From: Pseudomonadota bacterium
GTDB lineage: Bacteria; Desulfobacterota; Desulfobacteria; Desulfobacterales; RPRI01
Direction of reading: 5' to 3'
Length of the DNA: 33,675 nucleotides
Assembly (NCBI GenBank): GCA_018830925.1
Contig: JAHJRK010000566.1
Coordinates: forward strand, 1 to 33,675
The position numbers and the translations under genes are program-made. The notes beneath the pieces were generated by a model that was not told where the DNA came from, did not search any database, and worked only from the letters and a program-made list of their open reading frames with translations. This document shows, piece after piece, positions 7,584-17,242 of the stretch (its first letter is position 1; each line of letters opens with the position of its first letter).

Positions 7584-8362
7584 ATATTCGGGGCATGCTC
7601 CTAAAGTTCCACTGGCTCCTCAGTTCCCAATTCGGCATAGATCTTAGAAAAATGTTTCGTTCTTTGCGGGGCATACCACGATATGTGCGGGATTTGTTCC
7701 GTTTCGGTTCCAACTATACAGGGCGCCTTGAATTGCTGCCCTGTCTGCATGACTGGTATGAAGAAGGCGGAACGACCAAAAACGAATATTTCTGGCAGGA
7801 TTTGCTGGTCGCCAGAATGATCTTTGAGGCGCAACCTGAAAAACATGTGGATATAGGATCTCGTGTGGATGGTTTTGTTGCCCATGTGGCCAGTTTCCGT
7901 GAGATTGAGGTTTTCGATATTCGTCCAATAGCCACCGGCATCCCAGGCGTGATTTTCAAGCAGGCTGATCTGATGAATCCTGCTGCAGCCCTCACAGATT
8001 ACTGTGATTCGCTTTCATGTCTTCATGCACTTGAGCATTTTGGCCTTGGCCGTTATGGCGATCCAATTGACTCGAAAGGCTATGAATCGGGTATTCGTAA
8101 CATGGCGCGTTTTCTTTGCCCCGGGGGGACACTTTATCTTTCCGTGCCCGTGGGCTTTGAGCGCGTGGAATTCAATGCACAACACGTGTTTAATCCGAAC
8201 ACCATTGTTAATGTTGCTGAGAACAATCAGCTTCTACTGCGCGCATTTGCATTCTTTTCCGCTGATAGCGGTTTGGTCGAGACGGATGCAGCATTTGAAA
8301 CCCTTGTTGCAGTGGGTAAAAAACGATATGGGCTCGGTATTTTTACATTTATAAAGAAGTAG
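7580..8362 (+). CDS. DUF268-type protein (methyltransferase-like fold)
   Basis: VDIGSRVDGFVAHVASFREIEVFDIRP, LSCLHALEHFGLGRYGDPID, LYLSVPVGFERVEFNAQHVF typical of DUF268; ATG at 7580 overlaps the upstream stop (ATGA). Confidence 0.82.
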   Translation: MNIRGMLLKFHWLLSSQFGIDLRKMFRSLRGIPRYVRDLFRFGSNYTGRLELLPCLHDWYEEGGTTKNEYFWQDLLVARMIFEAQPEKHVDIGSRVDGFVAHVASFREIEVFDIRPIATGIPGVIFKQADLMNPAAALTDYCDSLSCLHALEHFGLGRYGDPIDSKGYESGIRNMARFLCPGGTLYLSVPVGFERVEFNAQHVFNPNTIVNVAENNQLLLRAFAFFSADSGLVETDAAFETLVAVGKKRYGLGIFTFIKK

Positions 8363-8385
8363 CAATATGATGCAGGCGTTAAAAA

Positions 8386-9099
8386 ATGTTTTATACAAAC
8401 ACAAATGACAGTAATCGCGCGGTATGGCTATCTTCCAAGCTTAACCGAATTCCATCAGGACTCCGCATTCTTGATGCAGGTGCGGGTGAGCTTCGAAACA
8501 AGCCGCTTTGTGCTCACCTAAATTATGTTTCTCAAGATTTCGGCCAGTATGACGGAGGAGGCGATGGTAAAGGTCTGCAAACAGGAAAGTGGGATACCAG
8601 CCAGATCGATTTGGTCTGTGATATTACTGCTATCCCAGAACCGGATGCCTCTTTCGATGTAATCCTGTGCAGCGAAGTGCTGGAGCATGTCCCCGAACCC
8701 ACCCATGTCCTGGACGAATTTGTGCGCCTGCTCAAGCCCGGTGGCAAATTGATCCTGACTGCACCTTTTGCCTCATTTGTACACATGGCGCCGTACCACT
8801 ATTGCAGCGGTTTTTCGCGCTACTGGTATGAGCATCATCTTGTGCCACGTGGCTTCGAGATTATGGAACTCACCGCCAACGGTGACTGGTTCGCTTATAT
8901 CGAGCAGGAACTTATGCGCCTCGGCAGCATGGAGCGCCAGCGCGGCAACTGGTCTTGGTTGCTCGCCTACGCTTACAGCATGTTGGGTGTGCTTTATTTC
9001 AAACTGCGCGGCAACAAACAGGCAGAAGATCTTGCTTGCTTTGGTTGGCATTGTGTTGCGGTGAAAACTTCAGGCAACTTAAGACTGAAAAACAAATGA
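8386..9099 (+). CDS. Class I SAM-dependent methyltransferase
   Basis: LRILDAGAGE, SFDVILCSEVLEHVPEPTHVLDEFVRLLKPGGKLILTAPF. Confidence 0.88.
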   Translation: MFYTNTNDSNRAVWLSSKLNRIPSGLRILDAGAGELRNKPLCAHLNYVSQDFGQYDGGGDGKGLQTGKWDTSQIDLVCDITAIPEPDASFDVILCSEVLEHVPEPTHVLDEFVRLLKPGGKLILTAPFASFVHMAPYHYCSGFSRYWYEHHLVPRGFEIMELTANGDWFAYIEQELMRLGSMERQRGNWSWLLAYAYSMLGVLYFKLRGNKQAEDLACFGWHCVAVKTSGNLRLKNK

Positions 9100-9190
9100 T
9101 CCAGCTTTTTGCGAATCTTCTGATACGATATAACTCTGACCGTTTGCTCTTAGATACTTCCGCTTACCAACAATACTGGTTTAATAATTG

Positions 9191-10669
9191 ATGATATCCC
9201 TCTACTCAATCTTATTCTTGCCGCTAGGCATGTTTGCTGTCGTTCTATTTCACGAAAGCATTTACATACCGATATGGATGTCAGTTTTTATCTTTATAGG
9301 GGTTTCTATATTTTTGCTGCAGAAGCTAAGAAGAAAGCGGCTCGGGGTTATGATATTGCTGTTATGGCTGGTTTACGCCATTCCATTCATCCACATTGTG
9401 CCATATTTGTGGTTTGACTTTGATTGTGACAACCCATTGATCTTATGGGGGCTGGCTGTTAATCCTTATATGCTGGATGAGCAAATAATTAAACTGACGG
9501 CCATGATAGGCGCAGTGGGAGGAATAGGATTTGCACTTGGTGTCTCGCTCAATAACAAGAGGATTGATAGAGATACAGGTCTTATTTCTAAGGAATATCC
9601 GAAACAAGCTAGAGTGCTCTCCACACCCATATGGATTATTTGGGTTACCGGAGGAGTTGCTTTATCTTGGCTAGCAGCACCACAGGAAACGCTCTTCACT
9701 GCGGTCTACACTACCTCTGCCAGTATAATTGAAAATGCCAATTTCAGCAGCGCGTGGATGATTTCTTACGTGCTGCTGGCTTTTGCCTTGAGCGATGCAA
9801 TTTTAGATCGGAATCTTGTAAGAAAAGCATTCAAACAACAGGCAATTTTTTGGACGATCGCTTTTGTTGTGTTGTTCTTTCAACTTCTGCGGGGTGACCG
9901 GGAGTCAGTGCCTTTTGTATTCGGGGCTCTTCTTGTTTACTTTTATTGGGCAGCGCCTATCACCCAGAAGCATCGATTGAAGTTACCGTGGGTGAAAATT
10001 GCGATTGGTGGTTTATTATTGGTTGTTGTATCAATGCTTCTGGGTGCAGCACGACACGCACTGATCGACGCGGAGAACATCGGTAGTATTATATTGCTGT
10101 TTGGCGAATTAGCTCAGTCAGAACAAATCGGTATTTCCAACCTGCTTTATGGGACTTGGTCCGCTGCGCTGCTAACACCGCTTTCGGTGGCGGGCGATCA
10201 TATCAATGGGCTTTTATCGCTCAATCTCGGCCAAGACTATTTGAATTTGTTACTATCTATCCCGCCGGGGTTTATTGCTGATGCAGTCGGATACACACGG
10301 TCTTTGGATTCATTTACGGGACCATCCTGGGGAATGCGCTATGGTATTGGCGGTACACACGCTATTGTTGTGCCTTTTTTGAACTTTCGAATGATCGGCG
10401 TATTTCTGATTCCCGCTTTATGGGCTTACCTTTTTACAAGTTATGAAAAAGTAGCATTGAAGCGATTGAGTGTCATCAATCTTTCATTCCTATGCACTGT
10501 TGCCATGGCTTCGCCGCATTGGTTGTGGTATGGGGAGAAAGCTGGAGTTAATGCGTTGATAATTTGGTTTTTGTTGGCTTTCTTTTATCGAGTCTGCAAG
10601 GTGCCATTCCACCAATCGAAAGTGCGTCGCACTCTGTCACCCGCCTTGCACGCAGTTAACCATACTTGA
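9191..10669 (+). CDS. Polytopic membrane protein, candidate O-antigen polymerase (Wzy-like)
   Basis: More than 10 hydrophobic segments; located between polysaccharide genes; large loop in the C-terminal half (LLSIPPGFIADAVGY...GPSWGMRYGIGGTHA). Functional call by context. Confidence 0.6.
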   Translation: MISLYSILFLPLGMFAVVLFHESIYIPIWMSVFIFIGVSIFLLQKLRRKRLGVMILLLWLVYAIPFIHIVPYLWFDFDCDNPLILWGLAVNPYMLDEQIIKLTAMIGAVGGIGFALGVSLNNKRIDRDTGLISKEYPKQARVLSTPIWIIWVTGGVALSWLAAPQETLFTAVYTTSASIIENANFSSAWMISYVLLAFALSDAILDRNLVRKAFKQQAIFWTIAFVVLFFQLLRGDRESVPFVFGALLVYFYWAAPITQKHRLKLPWVKIAIGGLLLVVVSMLLGAARHALIDAENIGSIILLFGELAQSEQIGISNLLYGTWSAALLTPLSVAGDHINGLLSLNLGQDYLNLLLSIPPGFIADAVGYTRSLDSFTGPSWGMRYGIGGTHAIVVPFLNFRMIGVFLIPALWAYLFTSYEKVALKRLSVINLSFLCTVAMASPHWLWYGEKAGVNALIIWFLLAFFYRVCKVPFHQSKVRRTLSPALHAVNHT

Positions 10670-10672
10670 AAA

Positions 10673-11569
10673 ATGTCTATTGTGATAACTCCCTCCAAAA
10701 TCATTTCCCGCATCCTCGGAGGCATCGGCAACCAACTCTTCTGCTATGCGGCGGCACGACGACTGGAGCTGGTTAACAATGTGGAACTGGTTATTGATGA
10801 TGCCACTGGCTTTGCGCGGGATCGGCAGTTTAGCCGGAGATATGCGCTGGATCATTTTCACATTCCTTGTCGAAAGGCAACGCCTGCTGAGCGATTGGAA
10901 CCTTTCGAGCGTTATCGTCGTGGTTTTATGAAATGGTCGTCACGCCGGCGACCTTTTGAAAAGCGAAAATATGTAGAGCAGGAAGGGATCGATTTCGATA
11001 AGAGGCTGCTTGCTTTAAAGGTAAATGGTGTTATCTATTTGGATGGTTTGTGGCAAAGCGAGCAATATTTCAAAGATGTGCAGGAGGTTATTCGTGAAGA
11101 GTTGCGGATAGTCCCGCCGACGGATGAACTGAATCAGCGAATAGCAGAAGAGATTTGTAATAGCAACGCCGTAGCATTGCATGTGCGTTGGTTTAATGCA
11201 CCGGGCAGTATGGTATCACATAATTTATCAGTTGACTATTATCATCGCGCTATTGCTCTAATGGAGGAGAACATTGATTCGCCTCGCTATTTCCTGTTTT
11301 CTGATGCACCGGATGCAGCCCGTGTCTTACTATCTTTACCGGAGAGCAAAGTGGTGTTTGTCTCCCATAATCAGGGTGACGCATATGTCGATCTATGGCC
11401 GATGTCCCAGTGTAAACACTTCATTACTGCCAATAGTACGTTTAGTTGGTGGGGGGCTTGGCTTGGGAACGAGCAGAATAAAACCGTTTTGACTCCTGAT
11501 CTGCAATTAGGAGGAATCACTGCATGGGGTTTCGATGGGCTGATACCTGGTGAGTGGGTGAAAGTTTGA
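10673..11569 (+). CDS. Alpha-1,2-fucosyltransferase family (GT11), copy 1
   Basis: GGIGNQLFCYAAARRL, YLDGLWQSEQYF, VALHVRWFNA, HFITANSTFSWWGAWL (GT11 motifs). Confidence 0.9.
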   Translation: MSIVITPSKIISRILGGIGNQLFCYAAARRLELVNNVELVIDDATGFARDRQFSRRYALDHFHIPCRKATPAERLEPFERYRRGFMKWSSRRRPFEKRKYVEQEGIDFDKRLLALKVNGVIYLDGLWQSEQYFKDVQEVIREELRIVPPTDELNQRIAEEICNSNAVALHVRWFNAPGSMVSHNLSVDYYHRAIALMEENIDSPRYFLFSDAPDAARVLLSLPESKVVFVSHNQGDAYVDLWPMSQCKHFITANSTFSWWGAWLGNEQNKTVLTPDLQLGGITAWGFDGLIPGEWVKV

Positions 11570-11677
11570 TGTTACTTTTTGCGCCCAGTTATCGGCATAT
11601 ACGGTATGGCAAAGCGTATCGTGAACATCGTTTGAAATAAAATACGTCCCAAGAAAAAGTATACGGGTCGAACATTA

Positions 11678-13114
11678 TTGCGAGATAACCAGCAGAAACG
11701 CACCGAAAGATTACAAGATATAGCCACTATCATACTCACGTTGATTGCTTGGCTGTGGTCATGTCATATCCTAAAATCTACGAGCCACTACTACATAATC
11801 TCAGTGGTTACTGGAGCAGCTTTTTTGGCCATCATTTCATTTGCGATGAATCTGTGCGCGCCTGAACTTCCGGAAAAAATTAAATGGATACTTATCGGAT
11901 TATTAGCGATGAAAATGATTGGATCGGTGGCGTATTTTGAACATTTTTTTATTATTCGCGAAAGCGGTAATGTAACCATTACAGCATACGGAGATAGTTT
12001 TCTACACCATCGAGCCGCTGTTGAGTTTCTGGAAAGCTGGGCAAAAAATGGAACCGATCTGGGGCTAAATCCGGACAACCAAGCAAGTTATGAGCCAAGC
12101 CTTGTAACTAGTTTGGGATATTCTGGCCTCCTGGCACTGATTTATTTTGTCGCTGGTATCGTGCCGGAGGTTGGAATAGTTGTTAATGCTTTCCTATCAT
12201 TTATTTTTTGTCTTTTGAGTTATAAGCTCTTTATCATCGCTGGTTTATCAACCCGCACCGCTCTTGTTGGGTTGGTAATATTGTTTTTTTGTCCTGGATT
12301 GTGGCTTTGGAGCGCACTTCTATACAAAGATTCTCTATTATTTACAATTGTGGCCGCCTGTACATTGGCCGCCATTAAATTGATTGATAAATATAGTTGG
12401 AGAAGCTTATTACTCGTCATCGTCTTGTTAGTTTTATTGCTCACTTTAAGATTTTCTTTTGTCATTCCTCTTTTAGCCCTGCTTTTATTTGGCTCATTTT
12501 ATTTAAGTCAAACCACTTTTAAGAAAAGTTTGTTTGTTTCGCTGGCGGGCGGTGGAGTTTTGATTGCTCTCCTAATAATACAAGTAAACTTTAATTTGAT
12601 GAACACCACTGTATCCATAATGGATACAGTAAAAACGGTCATAGACCTGAAACCAGCCGGGGGAAATTTCATGACTAATGGAATTGGCAGCATTTCTCCC
12701 AATATCTCAAACTTTTGGTACACGTTACCAGCGAGAGCAGTTTATATTCTAATGATCCCCATGCCCTGGTTTGGGGGTAATTCGGGAGTTGAACGTTTTG
12801 ATTACATAGTTAGTCACCTTGATGCTGTCTATGACATCACCTTGTTTATGGCGCTGCTCATCACGCTTTTTCAGAGAAAATATATTGAATCTATTAAAAT
12901 TCAGAACACTCTGCTGGTTATCGGGTTAATGTATTTTATAATTCCACTGTTCTTCTTTTCCCCAGGCAGGCGGTATATGACTATTGCCATGCCATTTTTA
13001 CTCGTTTATACACTACCCTTTTTGATACAAAAGAAAAATGCAATTACAAGTTTGATAATGGCGGCTATTTTTATATCCATAGTGCAAATCACCTATTACG
13101 CTATATACTCATGA
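11678..13114 (+). CDS. Polytopic membrane protein of a polysaccharide locus (GT-C or Wzy-like)
   Basis: Multiple TM segments throughout; TTG start; function unassigned. Confidence 0.6.
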   Translation: MRDNQQKRTERLQDIATIILTLIAWLWSCHILKSTSHYYIISVVTGAAFLAIISFAMNLCAPELPEKIKWILIGLLAMKMIGSVAYFEHFFIIRESGNVTITAYGDSFLHHRAAVEFLESWAKNGTDLGLNPDNQASYEPSLVTSLGYSGLLALIYFVAGIVPEVGIVVNAFLSFIFCLLSYKLFIIAGLSTRTALVGLVILFFCPGLWLWSALLYKDSLLFTIVAACTLAAIKLIDKYSWRSLLLVIVLLVLLLTLRFSFVIPLLALLLFGSFYLSQTTFKKSLFVSLAGGGVLIALLIIQVNFNLMNTTVSIMDTVKTVIDLKPAGGNFMTNGIGSISPNISNFWYTLPARAVYILMIPMPWFGGNSGVERFDYIVSHLDAVYDITLFMALLITLFQRKYIESIKIQNTLLVIGLMYFIIPLFFFSPGRRYMTIAMPFLLVYTLPFLIQKKNAITSLIMAAIFISIVQITYYAIYS

Positions 13115-13201
13115 AAAAAAAGTTTGAAGATTATTGTTGTCGGAAACTATCACTCCGAACTGCACGAAGAGAACCGGTTCAGAAAGGGGAAATGTGAAGA
13201 G

Positions 13202-14068
13202 ATGAGGATGGAGGATATAAAGGCGCAAATGCTGAGATTATTACCGCATAATAATTTTTTTTATCGTATTTGCAAACGCTATATTGATCTTTATAACAGC
13301 GAGAACAATTGCAATATTCTCACCAACGGTGAATTGCGCCTGATGCGCTCAGTTTTGCCGCATTGTAAGACGGTGTTTGATGTGGGCGCAAATGTTGGCG
13401 ATTGGACCGCATTGGCCTTTGAAATTAAACCGGATTTGCAAATTCACTGTTTTGAACCCAGCGAGGCAACTTTTCGACATTTAGTAGCGCGCAATTTCGA
13501 CGCTGAAGTTACGTATAATAATTGCGGACTGGGCTCATCCACAGGAGAGGCGACCTTATATGTGTATCGTGATGGTTCTGGTGAAAACTCACTTTATAAG
13601 CGCCGGGGATTAGAAGACGGTTGGGGACTTGACCCCCAGACGCAAACTGAAACTGTAGTCCTTCAGGCTCTAGACGAATATTGTAAGAATGAAAATGTGC
13701 ATCATATTGACTTCCTCAAGGTGGATGTAGAGGGGCATGAATTGGAGGTGTTCAAGGGCGCGTTGGGGATGATAGCTCAAGGTAAGATCAAGCGTATCCA
13801 GTTTGAATACGGCGGCTGCAATATTGACGCAAGGGTTTTACTCAAAGATATATTCGATTTTTTTGCGCCATACGGCTACGTTTTTTACAAGGTCTTTCCA
13901 TGTGAACTGAGGCATGTGACGCGCTACGACCAACGATTGGAAAATTTTCAGTATCAGAATTGGGTAATAATGGCACCGGATATTAACGATAAAAAAGGGC
14001 TTCCCCCGAAAACTGCATTGGGATCAAAATTTTTGCGAAACACGACTTGTTATGATGCCACCCCATAA
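13202..14068 (+). CDS. FkbM family methyltransferase
   Basis: CKTVFDVGANVGDWTALAFEIKPDLQIHCFEPSEATFRHL and LKVDVEGHELEVFKGA. Track ORF opens at TTG 13124; the FkbM domain more plausibly starts near ATG 13202. Confidence 0.86.
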   Translation: MRMEDIKAQMLRLLPHNNFFYRICKRYIDLYNSENNCNILTNGELRLMRSVLPHCKTVFDVGANVGDWTALAFEIKPDLQIHCFEPSEATFRHLVARNFDAEVTYNNCGLGSSTGEATLYVYRDGSGENSLYKRRGLEDGWGLDPQTQTETVVLQALDEYCKNENVHHIDFLKVDVEGHELEVFKGALGMIAQGKIKRIQFEYGGCNIDARVLLKDIFDFFAPYGYVFYKVFPCELRHVTRYDQRLENFQYQNWVIMAPDINDKKGLPPKTALGSKFLRNTTCYDATP

Positions 14069-14951
14069 AATCATTGTCCGCATCAAAGGCGGTCTCGGGA
14101 ACCAACTATTCTGCTACGCTGCTGCAAGGCGCCTGTCGTTGGTGAACGACGCTGAATTGGTAATCGATGACGTCACCGGCTTTATTAGAGATCGTCTCTA
14201 TTGCCGGCGGTATATGCTGGATTGCTTCAACATACCGGCCCGCAAGGCGACGAAGTCGGAGCGGTTGGAACCCTTCGAGCGCTATAGGCGTGGTGTGATG
14301 AAATGGTTATCCCGCAGCAAGCCGTTCGCGGAAAAACGTTATTTGGAGCAGGATGGGCTGGATTTCGATGGGCGGCTTCTGGAGTTGAAGGTTAAGGGGC
14401 CGCTTTACATAGATGGACTGTGGCAAAGCGATGGCTATTTCAAGGATGTGGAGCAGACCATACGCGAGGACCTGCGGATCATCCCACCCACGGATGGGTT
14501 GAACCAGCGCATGGCCGAGAAGATTCGCAGCAGCAATGCCGTGGCCTTGCATGTGCGCTGGTTTGACGCTACCGAAAGTGAAACATCATTCCACAATGTG
14601 TCTGGAGCCTATTATCAGCGCGCGATTGCGGAAATTCAGCGGTACGTCAAAAAGCCACATTACTTCCTTTTTTCTGACGACCCTGCAGCAGCTAAGCGTC
14701 TACTGGATATCACGGATGAACGTGTGGCTTACGTGGATCATAATCGTGGTGATGAGAACGGCTGCTCCGATCTTTGGCTTATGACCCAATGCAGGCACTT
14801 TATAACTGCCAACAGCACCTTCAGTTGGTGGGGGGCATGGCTAGGGGGAGGCAACAACAGCATTATCATAGCACCGAATATCAAATTACGCGGCGGTATT
14901 ACCTCATGGGGATTTAACGGTCAGATACCTGAAAGGTGGATACGTATCTGA
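14052..14951 (+). CDS. Alpha-1,2-fucosyltransferase family (GT11), copy 2
   Basis: Same motifs as copy 1 (GGLGNQLFCYAAARRL, LHVRWFDA, HFITANSTFSWWGAWLG). Confidence 0.9.
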   Translation: MMPPHKIIVRIKGGLGNQLFCYAAARRLSLVNDAELVIDDVTGFIRDRLYCRRYMLDCFNIPARKATKSERLEPFERYRRGVMKWLSRSKPFAEKRYLEQDGLDFDGRLLELKVKGPLYIDGLWQSDGYFKDVEQTIREDLRIIPPTDGLNQRMAEKIRSSNAVALHVRWFDATESETSFHNVSGAYYQRAIAEIQRYVKKPHYFLFSDDPAAAKRLLDITDERVAYVDHNRGDENGCSDLWLMTQCRHFITANSTFSWWGAWLGGGNNSIIIAPNIKLRGGITSWGFNGQIPERWIRI

Positions 14952-15059
14952 TAACTGAATGAGGTGCGGAAATAGTATAATGGCAATAATATGTCAGACC
15001 CTCAACCTACTCGAAACGGAAGAGAACCAACTTGTTACGATGCCATCAAGGAGTATATA

Positions 15060-16229
15060 ATGTATCGAATATTGTTTGCTGGTGCTTGGCAACATGAGAT
15101 GTACGAAGAAGCCTGTAGCAAAACCTTAGAGCGACTTGGCTGCCAGGTTATCCCATTCAGATGGGCTCATTATTTTACCGGCTTACTTGGAAAACTGCAG
15201 CACAAATACTCAATATGTGGCCCTGCGATTCTTAAGCTTAATTCTGAGTTGCTTCACAAGGCAATTGATATGAAGCCAGATATTATCTTTATTTGGTCGG
15301 GAACGCAGATCCTCGCTAAGACGCTTCGCGAGATCAAGAAGAAGACAGGGGCTGTTACCGTGTCATATGTACATGATGATCCCTTTTCCTATAAAATCAT
15401 GCCTAATTGTCCAAGGCATTCTGCAGCATTTTGGCGTTTGTACGATAGTTGTATTACATCCTATGATGTACAATTTTACTCAAAGCAATTAAACGTAGAC
15501 GAAGCTTATAAGATGGGAGCCAAAGAAGCCCATGTTTGGATGCAGTACTATGTTCCTGAAATGCACCACCCTTATCAGCTATCGGAAGCAGATCTATCTC
15601 GGTTTAGTTGCGACGTTGTTTTTGCAGGGCATTACGAGGATGACGGCCGGGAACGATATTTGCGGGCGCTTGTGAAGACCGGCATAAGTGTAAAGTTGTA
15701 TGGAGATCGCTACTGGTCGAAAGAGGTTCTTGGCGATTTGGCAGATTATTTTGGCGTAATTCACCGCCCCTCGGGTGACGACTATATGAAGGCGCTATGT
15801 GGTGCAAAATTATGCCTCTGTTTTATGTCAAAAATGAACAGGGATTCTTATACGACTCGATGCTTCGAGATACCTGCCTGTGGACGACTGTTGCTCAGTG
15901 AGAGAACGAACGATCTTCAGCGCTTGTTCAAGAATAATGAGGAGGCGATCTTCTTTTCCAGCCCGGAGGAGCTAGTGGAGAAGGCGGCTTGGCTTCGGGA
16001 CCATCCGGATGAGCGCAAGCGCATTGCCCGTGCTGGAATGCGCCGGGTTCTTACGGACGGACATTCTGTGGATGACCGAATCAAGCAGTTTCTTATTATT
16101 ATGAAGGCATCCCGGGAATGGAAATCTTCAAGATCGTCGTCACCGGAGCGCTGGCTGGCCGCATCGGGAGCCACGCCTTCAACGCCTTCAAGGCCATCTT
16201 GCTTACCGGATCCGGGCAGATCGTGGTAG
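15060..16229 (+). CDS. CgeB-like glycosyltransferase; out-of-frame-looking C-terminal tail
   Basis: MYRILFAGAWQHEMYEEACSKTLERLG N-terminus; FVYVHDDP-like VSYVHDDPFSYK; YTTRCFEIPACGRLLLSERTNDLQRLFKNNEEAIFFSSPEELVEKA. Tail after about 16110 is Ser/Pro-rich and low quality. Confidence 0.8.
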   Translation: MYRILFAGAWQHEMYEEACSKTLERLGCQVIPFRWAHYFTGLLGKLQHKYSICGPAILKLNSELLHKAIDMKPDIIFIWSGTQILAKTLREIKKKTGAVTVSYVHDDPFSYKIMPNCPRHSAAFWRLYDSCITSYDVQFYSKQLNVDEAYKMGAKEAHVWMQYYVPEMHHPYQLSEADLSRFSCDVVFAGHYEDDGRERYLRALVKTGISVKLYGDRYWSKEVLGDLADYFGVIHRPSGDDYMKALCGAKLCLCFMSKMNRDSYTTRCFEIPACGRLLLSERTNDLQRLFKNNEEAIFFSSPEELVEKAAWLRDHPDERKRIARAGMRRVLTDGHSVDDRIKQFLIIMKASREWKSSRSSSPERWLAASGATPSTPSRPSCLPDPGRSW

Positions 16230-16315
16230 GCAATATTCACAGTATCGCGCAGAAGATGCTCAATTACCAGGTATGTATTAAAAGCTCTCAAGAAGACGGC
16301 ACTCATCAAATATGA
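16118..16315 (+). pseudogene. Possible N-terminal relic of an NAD-dependent epimerase/dehydratase
   Basis: KIVVTGALAGRIGSH resembles the Rossmann start MKIVVTGALGHIGS; no downstream catalytic domain. Confidence 0.35.
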
Positions 16316-16360
16316 ATTATTCGCTAATAAATAGTACTCAATCCCCAGAGGCCCTTATCT

Positions 16361-17206
16361 ATGAAGCCCAGTTATAGATTGAACAACATCCTCTGGTCTT
16401 TAAGAAAGATCAGACTTCCGCTATGCGCGAGCGACTTGGTGCTGGATGTAGGATCTGGCAGCAACCCTCATCCCGCCGCAGATGTCCTACTTGAAAAGTA
16501 TGTGGACGCTACACACCGCTACGAGGCCTTAGTTGTGGATCGGCCCACGGTGCTGGCTGATGCCTGCAAGATGCCGTTCAAGGACAAGACATTCGATTTC
16601 ATCTTGGCATTTCATGTTTTGGAACACATGCATGATCCGGCCGCCTTTATGAAGGAGTTGCAAAGGGTTGGCAAGGCTGGCTACATCGAAACGCCCAACG
16701 CGATTTTTGAAAGATTGTCTCCCTACGATGTGCATTTGCTCGAGATCATGGATGTTGAAGGTGTATTACGCATACACAAAAAGTCTTCTGCCAGCCCCGA
16801 TAGCTTTCTGAATGGAATCAACCTGATCAAGAAAAATACGCAATGGAGGAAATTTTTCTACAGGAATCCTGAATTGTTCCATATAAGGTACATTTGGAAA
16901 GACAGGATTCAATATGAGATTATGAATCCTGAAACCTCCACCGACTGGTTTATTGATCCCGAGATGCGGCTGATTGAGGATGGCCAGTTGGACGCCCGTA
17001 GGAATATGAAGGATTTTAGGGGGTTAGCCATGGCGGCTATTAGAAAATGGTACTGCGCTAAAAAGCGAAAGGTGGATTTAGACCGGATGCTTGTCTGCCC
17101 GGAGTGTCATGGCGGCCTGAAAGTTGATCCGGATTACTACTGTTGTCCGGAATGCGGTACGCGCTATTCCAGGCGTTCCATCCCCGATTTCACCGCGCCA
17201 GTGTGA
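16361..17206 (+). CDS. SAM-dependent methyltransferase with C-terminal Trm112-like zinc ribbon
   Basis: LVLDVGSGSNPHPAADVLLEKY, FDFILAFHVLEHMHDPAAFMKELQRV; C-terminal LVCPECHGGLKVDPDYYCCPECGTRYSRRSIPDF. Confidence 0.85.
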   Translation: MKPSYRLNNILWSLRKIRLPLCASDLVLDVGSGSNPHPAADVLLEKYVDATHRYEALVVDRPTVLADACKMPFKDKTFDFILAFHVLEHMHDPAAFMKELQRVGKAGYIETPNAIFERLSPYDVHLLEIMDVEGVLRIHKKSSASPDSFLNGINLIKKNTQWRKFFYRNPELFHIRYIWKDRIQYEIMNPETSTDWFIDPEMRLIEDGQLDARRNMKDFRGLAMAAIRKWYCAKKRKVDLDRMLVCPECHGGLKVDPDYYCCPECGTRYSRRSIPDFTAPV

Positions 17207-17242
17207 GATGGTTGGATGTGGCTTATCAAAAAGGAATCAGAT

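Noticed and set aside
7465-7995. Cluster of minus-strand ORFs of 82-94 aa opposite the DUF268 gene
   Set aside because: Antisense shadows of a well-supported coding frame; no domain-like sequence.
11568-11639. 23-codon ORF MLLFAPSYRHIRYGKAYREHRLK between the first fucosyltransferase and the next gene
   Set aside because: Too short to support; could be a gene relic but no family recognised.
15917-16309. 130-aa minus-strand ORF
   Set aside because: Antisense to the CgeB tail and epimerase-like relic; low-complexity arginine/serine-rich reading with no family signature.
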